Positions 10,304 to 18,335 of a DNA stretch of 64,000 nt are shown piece by piece. Both the position numbers and the translations under genes were made by a program. The notes under the pieces are model-generated. The model searched no databases. It was not told the origin of the DNA and saw only the letters and a program-made list of their open reading frames with translations. Numbering within the stretch: position 1 is the stretch's first letter; each line of letters opens with the position of its first letter. Source of the stretch: DASXTC01 sp036505635 (GTDB lineage: Bacteria; Acidobacteriota; Polarisedimenticolia; JACPZX01; DASXTC01); contig DASXTC010000028.1 of NCBI GenBank assembly GCA_036505635.1, forward strand, positions 13,140 through 77,139, written 5' to 3'.

Positions 10304-11443
10304 GTGCGTGAAGCTCGAGTGAAGGGCCAGCAGTCCCGCGAGGGCGAGAGCGGCCACCTCCTGGTCGCGCTGATGGTCCTGGTCGCCGTCATGCTGATCC
10401 TGCTGACGGTGACGGGACAGAGTTGGACCTTCCTGATGCGCCGGGATAACGAGGCGGAGCTGATCTTCCGGGGGGAGCAGTACGCCACCGCGATCGACTT
10501 CTACCGCAAGGAGACGGGCGGGTTTCCCACCGACATGAAGCTGCTGGCCAAGCCGGGGCCGCACCGCCACCGGTACATCCGCAAGCTCTACAAGGATCCC
10601 CTCACGAAGGACGGCAAGTGGGGCTTTCTCTACCTCTCGCCGACGGGCAAGGGATACATCAACCCGTACGCCACGCGCCGGGACCAGCAGGAATTCCTCG
10701 CGGGGACCTTCGGGGATCGGGGCCCCGGCGGGGGGAGCAGCCGGTTCGGCCGGCCGGGCGGTGGCGGCGACCTCGACGAGGAGGAAGGCGAGGGGACCGG
10801 CGGCTACTCGGAGGTGACCCGGGAGGCCTTCGAGGCCATGGGCGGCGAGCGAGTGGGGATGCCGATCGTGGGGGTCGTCCACAAGAAGAAGGAAAGCGGT
10901 CTGAAGATCTACAAGAACCTCGCCAACCTCAATGACTGGGCGTTCTCCGCGCTGGCCCAGGGGCAGACCACCCAGGTCGGCCAGGCCCCCACCGCGCCTC
11001 CTCCCAGGTCGCGCAGCAGGGGCGTCGGCGACGCCGGCAACCCGATCGCCGTGCCGAGCCGGATGAAGGGCATGGGGACAGCCCCGAACTTGAATCCCGC
11101 GGTCTCGTTCCAGGAGCGCATGAAGAAGAAGGCCGAGGAGGAGCGGCGACGCCGTGAGGAGGAGCAGCAGCAACAGGGGGGAGGGAACAACACCGGCGGC
11201 AATGACCAGGCCGCTGACGACCAGGCTCCCGGTGACACGGATGACCAGGGGGACGACCAGGACCAGCAGGATCAAGACCAGGAGGGTCAGGACGAGGAAG
11301 GTCAGGACGAGGCTCCGCCCGATGATCAGCAGCCCGAGGACCCCAACGCGCACGCCGACCCGAACGCCCCGGTCGACCCGAATGCTCCGGCCGACCCGAA
11401 CGCCCCGGCCGACCCGAATGCCGAGAGCGGCCTTCTCCTCTGA
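10304..11443 (+). CDS. pilin-like secretion protein lacking Glu5, with acidic and DPNA-repeat C-terminus
   Basis: A 379-residue protein starting at GTG 10304. Its N-terminus reads GESGHLLVALMVLVAVMLIL: a pilin-like leader and helix, but with Ala instead of Glu at +5 after the Gly. Loss of Glu5 is known in the tip minor pseudopilin GspK, so a tip role is possible. The globular part (EAELIFRGEQYATAIDFYRK, then KDGKWGFLYLSPTGKGYINP) resembles GspG-like domains. The C-terminal third is low complexity: an Asp/Gln/Glu-rich run, then five DPNA-containing 6-residue repeats before the stop. It is the last evident gene of the pilus operon. Confidence 0.72.
   Translation: MREARVKGQQSREGESGHLLVALMVLVAVMLILLTVTGQSWTFLMRRDNEAELIFRGEQYATAIDFYRKETGGFPTDMKLLAKPGPHRHRYIRKLYKDPLTKDGKWGFLYLSPTGKGYINPYATRRDQQEFLAGTFGDRGPGGGSSRFGRPGGGGDLDEEEGEGTGGYSEVTREAFEAMGGERVGMPIVGVVHKKKESGLKIYKNLANLNDWAFSALAQGQTTQVGQAPTAPPPRSRSRGVGDAGNPIAVPSRMKGMGTAPNLNPAVSFQERMKKKAEEERRRREEEQQQQGGGNNTGGNDQAADDQAPGDTDDQGDDQDQQDQDQEGQDEEGQDEAPPDDQQPEDPNAHADPNAPVDPNAPADPNAPADPNAESGLLL
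11339..11428 (+). repeat. five tandem 18-bp units encoding DPNAxx
   Basis: Five consecutive in-frame 18-base units code for DPNAHA, DPNAPV, DPNAPA, DPNAPA and DPNAES at the C-terminus of the pilin-like protein. Third positions vary (AAC/AAT, CCC/CCG), so selection on the peptide as well as slippage probably maintains the array. Confidence 0.85.
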
Positions 11444-11511
11444 CAGGGTGCTGAACCACCCCCCTCCATCCGAATCGCCCGCCGCGCCGGGCGCGAGCTG
11501 GCGACGAATCG

Positions 11512-13158
11512 ATGGCTGAAGAGAATCCGCCGCCAGGTACCCTGTGGCCGGCGCTGCTTTTCGTGCTCCTGGCCGCGATGGCAGCCCTCGCCTGGCACCA
11601 GCGGTTCGTGACCGACGACGCGTTCATCTCGTTCAGGTACGCCCGCAACCTCGTGGAAGGCCAGGGCCTCGTCTGGAACCCCGGAGAGCGCGTCGAGGGA
11701 TACACCAACTTTCTCTGGACGATCATCCTGAGCGTGCCCTTCGTGCTCGGGTTGGATCCTGTCCACTTCTGCTTCGCCGTGGGCCCGGTTCTCGCGGCGG
11801 TGACCCTCCTTCTGGTCAGCCGGATAAGCTTCGCGCTGCTCCCCTCCTGGCCCCTCTCCCTGCTGGCGGTGCTGCTTGTGGGGACCAATCCAAGCTTCGC
11901 GGCCTGGGCGACCGGTGGTCTCGAAACCCAGCTGTTGACCTGTGTGCAGACCGCGGCGCTCTGGCTCCTCATCGTCTCGTTGCGCCGCGACGAGCCCCGG
12001 ATCGGCGCCTGCGCGCTCCTCTCGGTCCTGGCGGCCGCGGCCTTGATGATCCGGCTCGACTCGGTGGTGGCGATCGGTGTCGTCATGCTCGCGGCAGCAG
12101 CCGACGTCCTGAGACGCTCCGGATCGCGCCGGCGCGCGGGCATGCTCCTCGCGGCGCTGTGCGCGCCAGCGGCGCTCCTCCTGGGTGGATGGTTCATCTG
12201 GAAGACCGCCTACTATGGCGGCGTGCTGCCCAACACCTATTATGCGAAGCGCGGCGGCGCCGCCTTCTGGCCGGCGGGGCTCACGTACCTTCGCGCGTAC
12301 TTCCAGTCCTACCTCCTGGCGCCGTTCCTCATCCTGACAGGGTTCGCCTGCCGGAGGCTGATGAAGCAATGGCCGCTCGCGGCCGTGACGTTGCCGGCGA
12401 TGCTGTGCGCCCACTACCTGTACGTGGCCTGCGTCGGCGGGGACTTCATGGAATTCCGGATGCTCGTGCCGGCCCTGCCGGTGCTCTACCTCCTGATCGT
12501 GTGGGCCACCTTCGGATGGGTGCGCAGGCCGGCGTTCCGGGCGGCGCTGATCGTTCTCCTGCTCGCGGGAGCGGTCCATCACGCCCGGCTCTTCGCCTAC
12601 ACGCACGGGATCGAGACCGTCTCAGGACTGGAATCGCACCTCTACCATCCGGCGGGCGACTGGGTGGGCGTGGGGCGGGCGCTCGGCCGGGCGTTGCCGG
12701 GCTCGCCGGACGTGAGCATCGCCGTGACGGCGGCGGGGGCGATCCCCTACTACTCGCGGCTTCCTTCGATCGACATGCTCGGATTGAACGACCCCTGGGT
12801 CGCCCGCCACGGGATAGAGGTGCGGCCCCAACCGGGGCACACCCGCCTCGCCCCGCTGGGATACCTGGTCGGCCGAGGCTGCCGACTGGTCGTGGCGCAC
12901 CCGTGGGTGGCACGGGCTTCGCCGGCGGCGCGGACCTCCTACGCCTATCCCGAGCTTGCCCGCTTCAGGTTCCTCCTGGACGTCCGTCCCGTGGAGCTCC
13001 CACCGGACGCCTCGATCCTCGAGATCCCGCTGGACGAGACCAGGGTGGTCGTCGTCCTCTACCTGACGCCGCACCCGGCCGTGGAGGCCCTCATCCAGGC
13101 GGGCCGCTGGCGGCGGTTTTCGATTGCGCGCGAGGCCGCCGGCACGCCGAGCGGTTGA
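11512..13158 (+). CDS. polytopic membrane protein, GT-C glycosyltransferase-like
   Basis: A 548-residue protein with about 9-11 hydrophobic segments in its first 370 residues and a soluble C-terminal domain. Just after the first helix is the stretch VTDDAFISFRYARNLVEGQG followed by GLVWNPGERVEGYTNFLW. An acidic DD after the first membrane segment is the catalytic-loop signature of GT-C lipid-linked glycosyltransferases, and this version resembles the arabinofuranosyl/mannosyl-type bacterial family. The donor would be a polyprenyl-phosphate sugar and the acceptor is unknown. Its stop codon lies inside the -35 box of the next operon. Confidence 0.7.
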   Translation: MAEENPPPGTLWPALLFVLLAAMAALAWHQRFVTDDAFISFRYARNLVEGQGLVWNPGERVEGYTNFLWTIILSVPFVLGLDPVHFCFAVGPVLAAVTLLLVSRISFALLPSWPLSLLAVLLVGTNPSFAAWATGGLETQLLTCVQTAALWLLIVSLRRDEPRIGACALLSVLAAAALMIRLDSVVAIGVVMLAAAADVLRRSGSRRRAGMLLAALCAPAALLLGGWFIWKTAYYGGVLPNTYYAKRGGAAFWPAGLTYLRAYFQSYLLAPFLILTGFACRRLMKQWPLAAVTLPAMLCAHYLYVACVGGDFMEFRMLVPALPVLYLLIVWATFGWVRRPAFRAALIVLLLAGAVHHARLFAYTHGIETVSGLESHLYHPAGDWVGVGRALGRALPGSPDVSIAVTAAGAIPYYSRLPSIDMLGLNDPWVARHGIEVRPQPGHTRLAPLGYLVGRGCRLVVAHPWVARASPAARTSYAYPELARFRFLLDVRPVELPPDASILEIPLDETRVVVVLYLTPHPAVEALIQAGRWRRFSIAREAAGTPSG

Positions 13159-13184
13159 ACCCCTCGCGGGGCGGGTGATATAGT
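13155..13184 (+). promoter_or_regulatory. sigma-70-type promoter for the M16-dut-walJ-pur operon
   Basis: A -35 TTGAAC (13155-13160) is followed by an 18-base spacer and -10 TATAGT (13179-13184), preceded by TGA as an extended -10 element. The -35 box contains the TGA stop (13156-13158) of the upstream membrane protein gene. Predicted transcription starts near 13191, leaving a leader before the peptidase gene. Confidence 0.6.
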
Positions 13185-13267
13185 GACGGCTCACTTGAGG
13201 GGCTTCTGCAGCCCCGATGGACGGGCCCCCGGGCTCTCCGCAACCCCCACAAGGCTGGCCCTCGACG

Positions 13268-14527
13268 ATGCATCACAAGGAAGTGCTTCCTGACGGCCTC
13301 ACCATCCTCACCGAGGAGATGCACAACATCCGTTCGGTCACGCTGGGGGTCTGGCTCAAGCAGGGCTCCCGGCACGAGATGCCCCACGAGAACGGAATCT
13401 CCCACTTCATCGAGCACCTGCTGTTCAAGGGGACCCAGCGTCGCTCGGCGGCCGAAATAGCGCGCACCATCGATTCGATCGGCGGCCAGTGCGACGCCTT
13501 CACCTCGAAGGAGTACACCTGCTTCTACGCCAGGGTCCTCGACGACCACCTGCTCCTCGCTCTCGACCTGCTCTCCGACATCGTGCTCCATCCGAAGTTC
13601 GATCCCGAGAACATCGAGAAGGAGCGCAAGGTCATCTTCGAGGAGATCAAGATGGTCGAGGACAGCCCCGACGAGCTGGTCTACGACCTCTTCACCGAGA
13701 CCTTCTGGAGGAGCCACCCGCTCGGCCGGCCGATTCAGGGAACCGTGGAGTCGGTGTCCGCGCTGGGACCCGAGGCCCTTGTGAGCTACTTCCGCGAGGT
13801 CTACTCACCGGCCAACGTCGTGATCGCCGCGGCCGGTCACCTCGACTCGTCGCGCTTCGTGCAGATGGCGCGCGAGGCGTTCTCGGCGATGCCCGCCTCC
13901 GGCGCGCCGCGGCAGGTCGCTCCGCCGCTGGCGCAGCCCGGGATCGTGACGAGAGAGAAGAAGGACCTCGAGCAGCTCCACCTCTGCCTGGGGGTCGAGG
14001 CGTACGAACAGGGGCACCCCGCTCGGTACACCGGGTACGTGATGAACACGCTGCTTGGCGGCACGATGTCCTCGCGGCTCTTTCAGAGGATCAGGGAGGA
14101 GCGCGGCCTGGCCTACACGGTCTTTTCGTCGATCAACTCGTTCGCCGACACCGGGTACCTCATCGTCTACGCGGCCACGCGCCCCGAAGGGGGCCGCGAG
14201 GTCATCGAGCAGGTGTGCGCCGAGCTGGCGAGGCTGAAGGATCTCCCGCTGGCGGAGTCCGAGGTGCACGCCGCCAAGGACCACCTCAAGGGGAGCCTGA
14301 TGCTGTCGCTCGAATCGTCCTCCAGCCGCATGAGCAACCTCGCCCGGCAGGACATCTACTACAACCGGCAGTTCTCTCTCGACGAGATCATCGAGGGGAT
14401 CGATCAGGTGACGACCGTCGACGTGCAGCAGCTCGCCCGCACGCTGCTCGTGTCGGGCGGGTGCACCGTCGCGGCCCTGGGAAACCTGTCCCATCTGAAC
14501 CTGACCCCCGACCGGATCCGGTTCTGA
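13268..14527 (+). CDS. M16 family zinc metallopeptidase (processing-peptidase-like)
   Basis: A 419-residue single-domain-pair M16 protease of the MPP/PqqL-like short type. The inverted zinc motif HFIEH lies at residues 46-50 and a downstream Glu near 125-126 (KVIFEEIKM) is the third ligand. A second, inactive half (about 200-419) holds ERGLAYTVFSSINSFADTGYL, with the Arg/Tyr pair usual for substrate binding. ATG 13268 gives the family-typical beginning (LPDGLTILTEEM, then RSVTLGVW); an in-frame ATG at 13217 adds 17 Pro/Gly-rich residues and cannot be excluded. These proteases degrade or process short peptides. Adjacency to dut is common in bacteria. Confidence 0.92.
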   Translation: MHHKEVLPDGLTILTEEMHNIRSVTLGVWLKQGSRHEMPHENGISHFIEHLLFKGTQRRSAAEIARTIDSIGGQCDAFTSKEYTCFYARVLDDHLLLALDLLSDIVLHPKFDPENIEKERKVIFEEIKMVEDSPDELVYDLFTETFWRSHPLGRPIQGTVESVSALGPEALVSYFREVYSPANVVIAAAGHLDSSRFVQMAREAFSAMPASGAPRQVAPPLAQPGIVTREKKDLEQLHLCLGVEAYEQGHPARYTGYVMNTLLGGTMSSRLFQRIREERGLAYTVFSSINSFADTGYLIVYAATRPEGGREVIEQVCAELARLKDLPLAESEVHAAKDHLKGSLMLSLESSSSRMSNLARQDIYYNRQFSLDEIIEGIDQVTTVDVQQLARTLLVSGGCTVAALGNLSHLNLTPDRIRF

Positions 14528-14528
14528 C

Positions 14529-15008
14529 GTGACGCCGCCGCGCGGGGCATCGACCGTACGGAACAGACCTCTGGTGAGGTTCATGAGACTGGCGGGCAAC
14601 GACCTGCCGCTCCCCGCGCGCGCCACGGCAGGGAGCTCCGGGCTCGACCTGAGGGCCTGCGTGCCGGCCGACGTGGTCCTGGCGCCGGGTCAGCGCGCCC
14701 TGATCCCCACGGGCTTCGCGCTCGCGATGCCGTCGGGGTACGAGGCGCAGATCAGGCCCCGCAGCGGTCTCGCGTTGCGGGCCGGCATCACGCTGTTGAA
14801 CAGCCCGGGCACCATCGACTCGGACTACCGTGGGGAGCTGTGCGTGATCGCCGTCAACCTGGGCCAGGAGCCCGCCACCATCGCGCGGGGGGATCGGATC
14901 GCCCAGATGGTGATCCACGAGGTCGCCGAAGCCGAGCTGCTCGAGGTGCCGGAGCTTCCGGCGTCGGGCCGGGGCGGCGGGGGATTCGGTTCGAGCGGCG
15001 ACACGTAA
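14529..15008 (+). CDS. dut: deoxyuridine 5'-triphosphate nucleotidohydrolase (dUTPase)
   Basis: Hydrolyses dUTP to dUMP and pyrophosphate, keeping uracil out of DNA and feeding dTMP synthesis. All five motifs of the trimeric family are present in order: AGSSGLDLRA, RPRSGLAL, SPGTIDSDYRGE (catalytic Asp and Tyr), DRIAQMVI and the flexible C-terminal arm RGGGGFGSSG. GTG 14529 lies 1 base after the peptidase stop and has no clear ribosome-binding site; ATG 14583 would begin MRLAGNDLP and is closer to the usual length, so the first 18 residues are doubtful. Confidence 0.95.
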   Translation: MTPPRGASTVRNRPLVRFMRLAGNDLPLPARATAGSSGLDLRACVPADVVLAPGQRALIPTGFALAMPSGYEAQIRPRSGLALRAGITLLNSPGTIDSDYRGELCVIAVNLGQEPATIARGDRIAQMVIHEVAEAELLEVPELPASGRGGGGFGSSGDT

Positions 15009-15034
15009 AGGGAGGGGGACCCATAGGTCTGCGG

Positions 15035-15802
15035 GTGGTGGTCCTGGCGAGCGGCAGCTCCGGCAACTGCACCCTGGTGGAAGGGTCGCGCGGCCGCGTG
15101 CTGATCGACTGCGGCTTGTCGGCGCGGGCCGCGGCCGCGAGGCTTCGCCAGGTCGGTTGCGAGCCGCGTTCGATCGACGCCGTCGTGGTGACGCACGAGC
15201 ACGCGGACCACGTCTCGGGCGCCCCGATGTTCTCGCGCCGTTTCGGCGCCGCGATCTTCACATCGGCGGCCACGGCCGCGGCGGCGGGGATCGCGGCGGA
15301 TGAGGTGGCGGGGCTCTTCCCGATGGAGGCGGGCCATCCGATCGAGGTCGGCGATCTGACGGTGAGCCCGTTCTCGGTGCCGCACGACGCCGCGGACAAC
15401 GTGGGGCTGGTCGTGGAGTGCTCCGGCACGAGGCTGGGATACGCCACCGACCTCGGGCACCTGACGGCGCTGGTGATCGAGCGGCTACGGGAGTGCGACT
15501 TCCTGGTGACCGAGGCGAACCACGATGCCCGGATGCTGAAGGACGGGCCCTATCCGTGGAGCGTCAAGCAGAGGATCCTGAGCCGGCACGGGCACCTGTC
15601 CAACGAGGAGATGGTCGCCCTGGTCTCGCTCGTGGCGGCCCCGCGCACGCGCAGGATCTTCCTGGCTCATCTGAGCGAGACGAACAACAGGCCCGACCTC
15701 GCGGTCGCGGCGTGCCGCCGGGGCCTTCAGGCGGCCGGCAGAAGCGGCGTTGAGATCGAGGTGGCGCGCCAGCGCGAGGTGAGCGAGGTGGTGGAGGCAT
15801 GA
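15035..15802 (+). CDS. metallo-beta-lactamase-fold hydrolase, WalJ/YycJ-like
   Basis: The protein opens with VVLASGSSGNCTLVE, the YycJ/WalJ signature, and contains THEHADHV (about residues 53-60) with the HxHxDH two-metal site, a further PFSVPHDAADNVGL His region and YATDLGH. These are typically single-stranded DNA exonuclease-like hydrolases linked to cell-wall or replication stress; the substrate here is not shown. The start is uncertain: GTG 15035 is the first usable standard codon, but the strong AAGGGAGGGGG ribosome-binding site ends at 15018 and fits an in-frame ATA at 15023 better. The gene runs into purB with a 4-base overlap. Confidence 0.9.
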   Translation: MVVLASGSSGNCTLVEGSRGRVLIDCGLSARAAAARLRQVGCEPRSIDAVVVTHEHADHVSGAPMFSRRFGAAIFTSAATAAAAGIAADEVAGLFPMEAGHPIEVGDLTVSPFSVPHDAADNVGLVVECSGTRLGYATDLGHLTALVIERLRECDFLVTEANHDARMLKDGPYPWSVKQRILSRHGHLSNEEMVALVSLVAAPRTRRIFLAHLSETNNRPDLAVAACRRGLQAAGRSGVEIEVARQREVSEVVEA

Positions 15803-17091
15803 TCGACCGGTACACGTTGCCCGCGATGGGCCGCATCTGGGACGAAGAGAACAAGCTGGGGTGCTGGCTGAAGGTCGAGATCGCGGCCTGCGAGGCCATG
15901 GCGGAGCTCGGCCTGATCCCCGTCGAGGCGGTCGAGGTCATCCGCCGCAAGGCCGGCTTCGATCTCGCGCGGGTGCGCGAGATCGAGCAACGGGTGCGTC
16001 ACGACGTGATCGCGTTTCTGACGGCCGTGGGCGAGAAGGTCGGGGTCGAGTCACGCTACATCCACCTCGGCCTGACCTCTTCGGACGTGCTCGACACCGC
16101 CACGGGGCTCCAGATGGTGGAGGCCGCGGACCTCCTCATCGGGCAGGTGAGGGCGCTGCGCGAGGTCCTCGCGCGACGGGCTCACGAGTTCCGCTCGACG
16201 CCCATGGTCGGACGCACGCACGGCATCCACGCGGAGCCGACCACCTTCGGGCTCAAGCTCGCCCTGTGGTACGACGAGATGGGACGCCAGCTCGCGCGCC
16301 TGGAGGCCGCCCGCGAGACGGTCCGCGTGGGAAAGATCTCCGGCGCGGTCGGCACCTTCGCGCACCTGTCCCCGCGGATCGAGGCGGAAGTCTGCGCGAA
16401 GCTGGGTCTGAGATCCGCGCCCATCTCGACGCAGATCATCCAGAGGGACATCCACGCGGAGTTCCTGTACGCGCTCGCGACCACGGGGGCGTCGCTCGAG
16501 AAGTTCGCCGTGGAGATCCGGCACCTCCAGAGAACCGAGGTGCGGGAGGCCGAGGAGCCGTTCGCCGAGGGACAGAAGGGGTCCTCCGCGATGCCCCACA
16601 AGCGCAATCCGGTGAACTGCGAGCAGATCGCCGGGCTCGCGCGCCTGCTGAGGGCCAACCTGTCGGCGGCCCTGGAAAACGTCGCCCTGTGGCACGAGCG
16701 TGACATCTCCCACTCGTCGGTCGAGCGGGTCATCCTGCCCGACAGCGCGATCCTGCTCCACTACATGCTCGACCGGTTCACGACGATCGCCGACGGAATG
16801 CGCGTCTACCCGGATCGGATGATGGCGAATCTCGACGCCTCGCGCGGGCTGGTCTACTCCGGCACGCTGCTGCTTTCCGTCACACGCAAGGGCTCCACGC
16901 GCGAGGCGGCGTACGCCGCGGTGCAGGAGGCAGCCATGAGATGCTGGGAGACCGGCGAACCGTACAAGGACCTGGTCTTGAAGGACAAGCGCATCACCTC
17001 GCTCCTGAGCCGCGGCGAGATCGACGAGGCGTTCGATCTTTCCCATCACCTGCGGCACGTGGACGCGATCTTCGAGAGGGTCTTCTCATGA
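15799..17091 (+). CDS. purB: adenylosuccinate lyase
   Basis: Catalyses two fumarate eliminations in purine synthesis: SAICAR to AICAR, and adenylosuccinate to AMP. The fumarase/aspartase superfamily signature SSAMPHKRNP lies at residues 262-271. TSSDVLDT (about 93-100) and GRTHGIHAEP with catalytic His141 are also present. The length of 430 residues is normal for the bacterial short form. The ATG overlaps the WalJ-like stop (ATGA), and the gene's own stop overlaps purS the same way, so the three are translationally coupled. Confidence 0.97.
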   Translation: MIDRYTLPAMGRIWDEENKLGCWLKVEIAACEAMAELGLIPVEAVEVIRRKAGFDLARVREIEQRVRHDVIAFLTAVGEKVGVESRYIHLGLTSSDVLDTATGLQMVEAADLLIGQVRALREVLARRAHEFRSTPMVGRTHGIHAEPTTFGLKLALWYDEMGRQLARLEAARETVRVGKISGAVGTFAHLSPRIEAEVCAKLGLRSAPISTQIIQRDIHAEFLYALATTGASLEKFAVEIRHLQRTEVREAEEPFAEGQKGSSAMPHKRNPVNCEQIAGLARLLRANLSAALENVALWHERDISHSSVERVILPDSAILLHYMLDRFTTIADGMRVYPDRMMANLDASRGLVYSGTLLLSVTRKGSTREAAYAAVQEAAMRCWETGEPYKDLVLKDKRITSLLSRGEIDEAFDLSHHLRHVDAIFERVFS

Positions 17092-17333
17092 AGGCGCTGA
17101 TCTACGTGACGCTCAAGCCCTCGGTTCTCGACCCTCAGGGCAAGGCGGTTCTGGGGGGACTCCAGAACCTGGGATACCGCGAGGCCCGGGACGTGAGGGT
17201 CGGGAAGTTCATCGAGGTGCGCCTGGAGGGGCTCGACCGGGGCGGGGCGGAGTCGCGGGTCAAGGAGATGTGCGAGAAGCTGCTCGCCAACACCGTCATC
17301 GAGCAGTACCGCTTGGAGATCGTGGAGGATTGA
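17088..17333 (+). CDS. purS: phosphoribosylformylglycinamidine synthase subunit PurS
   Basis: An 81-residue small subunit that bridges PurQ and PurL so that glutamine-derived ammonia reaches FGAR. The sequence begins MKALIYVTLKPSVLDPQGKA and ends VIEQYRLEIVED, both conserved in PurS. ATG 17088 overlaps the purB stop. Its presence agrees with the separate small PurL and PurQ downstream, the Gram-positive/archaeal-type three-subunit enzyme. Confidence 0.96.
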   Translation: MKALIYVTLKPSVLDPQGKAVLGGLQNLGYREARDVRVGKFIEVRLEGLDRGGAESRVKEMCEKLLANTVIEQYRLEIVED

Positions 17334-17352
17334 GTGGCGATTGGATCGATGC

Positions 17353-17493
17353 CGGCGCACGGTGAACCCTCCCGAGGGCACGCCTGCGTGCGGCCCCGGG
17401 CCGCGCTCGGCTCGACGTTCGCTCGGCGGCCTCACCCGGTTCGGCCAACCGGCCTCGCTCTCGACGGCCCTCGGGAGGGTTCACCTTGCGCCG
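17353..17493. repeat. 141-bp MITE-like element bounded by 27-bp inverted repeats
   Basis: The left arm 17353-17379 and right arm 17467-17493 are inverted complements over 27 bases with one mismatch; the inner 19 bases (GGTGAACCCTCCCGAGGGC at 17361-17379 and its complement at 17467-17485) match perfectly. The 87 bases between contain smaller hairpins (for example CCGGTT/AACCGG, and GCACGC/GCGTGC at 17378-17391). The arms are far too long to be chance. It lies in the only sizeable gap of the pur operon (17334-17578). No coding frame looks real and no target-site duplication is obvious. It could be a non-autonomous transposable element or a structured RNA or attenuator element in the pur mRNA. 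Confidence 0.75.
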
Positions 17494-17578
17494 CGCCAAT
17501 TGCGCTCGACATCGAGCGCTCTGGCCCGCGTCCGTTCCGCGTCGATGACGCTGGATGTCTCGCTGGAGACGAAAAGCC

Positions 17579-18289
17579 ATGAGGAGCGCGGTGGTGGTGT
17601 TTCCCGGGTCCAACTGCGATCACGACGCCTACCACGTGCTCAAGCACGTGCTCGGCCAGCCCACCGACTTCGTCTGGCACAAGGAGACGGGGCTTTCCGG
17701 TTACGACCTGGTGATCCTGCCGGGGGGATTCGCGCACGGGGACTATCTGCGGTGCGGGGCGATCGCGCGCTTCTCTCCCATCATGGACGCCGTGATCGAC
17801 CACGCGCGCCGCGGCGGGCTCCTCCTCGGGATCTGCAACGGCTTCCAGATCCTGACGGAGGCCGGTCTGTTGCCCGGAGCCCTCCTGCGCAATCGGACCC
17901 TGTCATTCCTTTGCCGCGACGTCTGGCTGAGGGTGGAGAGAGGCGACACCGCGCTGACGTCGGCCTGCCGGCCCGGCGAGATCCTGCAGATCCCGATCGG
18001 GCACGGCGAAGGCAACTACTTCGCCGAGACGGAGGTCCTCGACAGGCTGGAGGGGGAGGGGCGGGTGCTCTTGAGGTACGTCAGCCCTCCCGAGATGGGG
18101 GGTGCGCCGGACGACAGGTTCAACTTCAACGGCTCGGCCCGCGCGATCGCCGGGATCATGAACGACCGCGGCAACGTCCTCGGCTTGATGCCGCACCCCG
18201 AACGCAACTCCGAGACCCTGCTCGGCAACGCGCAGGGGATCGCGATCTTCGAGTCACTCGTTCAATGGACCGGGAGGAGGGCGGCTTGA
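17579..18289 (+). CDS. purQ: phosphoribosylformylglycinamidine synthase subunit PurQ (glutamine amidotransferase)
   Basis: A 236-residue class I glutamine amidotransferase supplying ammonia to PurL. It begins MRSAVVVFPGSNCDHD, the PurQ N-terminus. The nucleophile is Cys86 in LGICNGFQIL, and the catalytic His206/Glu208 pair sits in GLMPHPERN. GHGEGNYF is the usual internal motif. ATG 17579 gives the exact family N-terminus; a GTG/ATG further upstream would extend into the inverted-repeat region. Confidence 0.96.
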   Translation: MRSAVVVFPGSNCDHDAYHVLKHVLGQPTDFVWHKETGLSGYDLVILPGGFAHGDYLRCGAIARFSPIMDAVIDHARRGGLLLGICNGFQILTEAGLLPGALLRNRTLSFLCRDVWLRVERGDTALTSACRPGEILQIPIGHGEGNYFAETEVLDRLEGEGRVLLRYVSPPEMGGAPDDRFNFNGSARAIAGIMNDRGNVLGLMPHPERNSETLLGNAQGIAIFESLVQWTGRRAA

Positions 18290-18335
18290 GCGGTCCGGAC
18301 CGGAGCATCGGGGCGGATGCCATGGCGTGGCGCGC

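Noticed and set aside
17334..17582. Small open frames in the inverted-repeat region between purS and purQ
   Set aside because: They mostly translate the two arms and their Arg/Pro-rich centre, without a start signal or motif.
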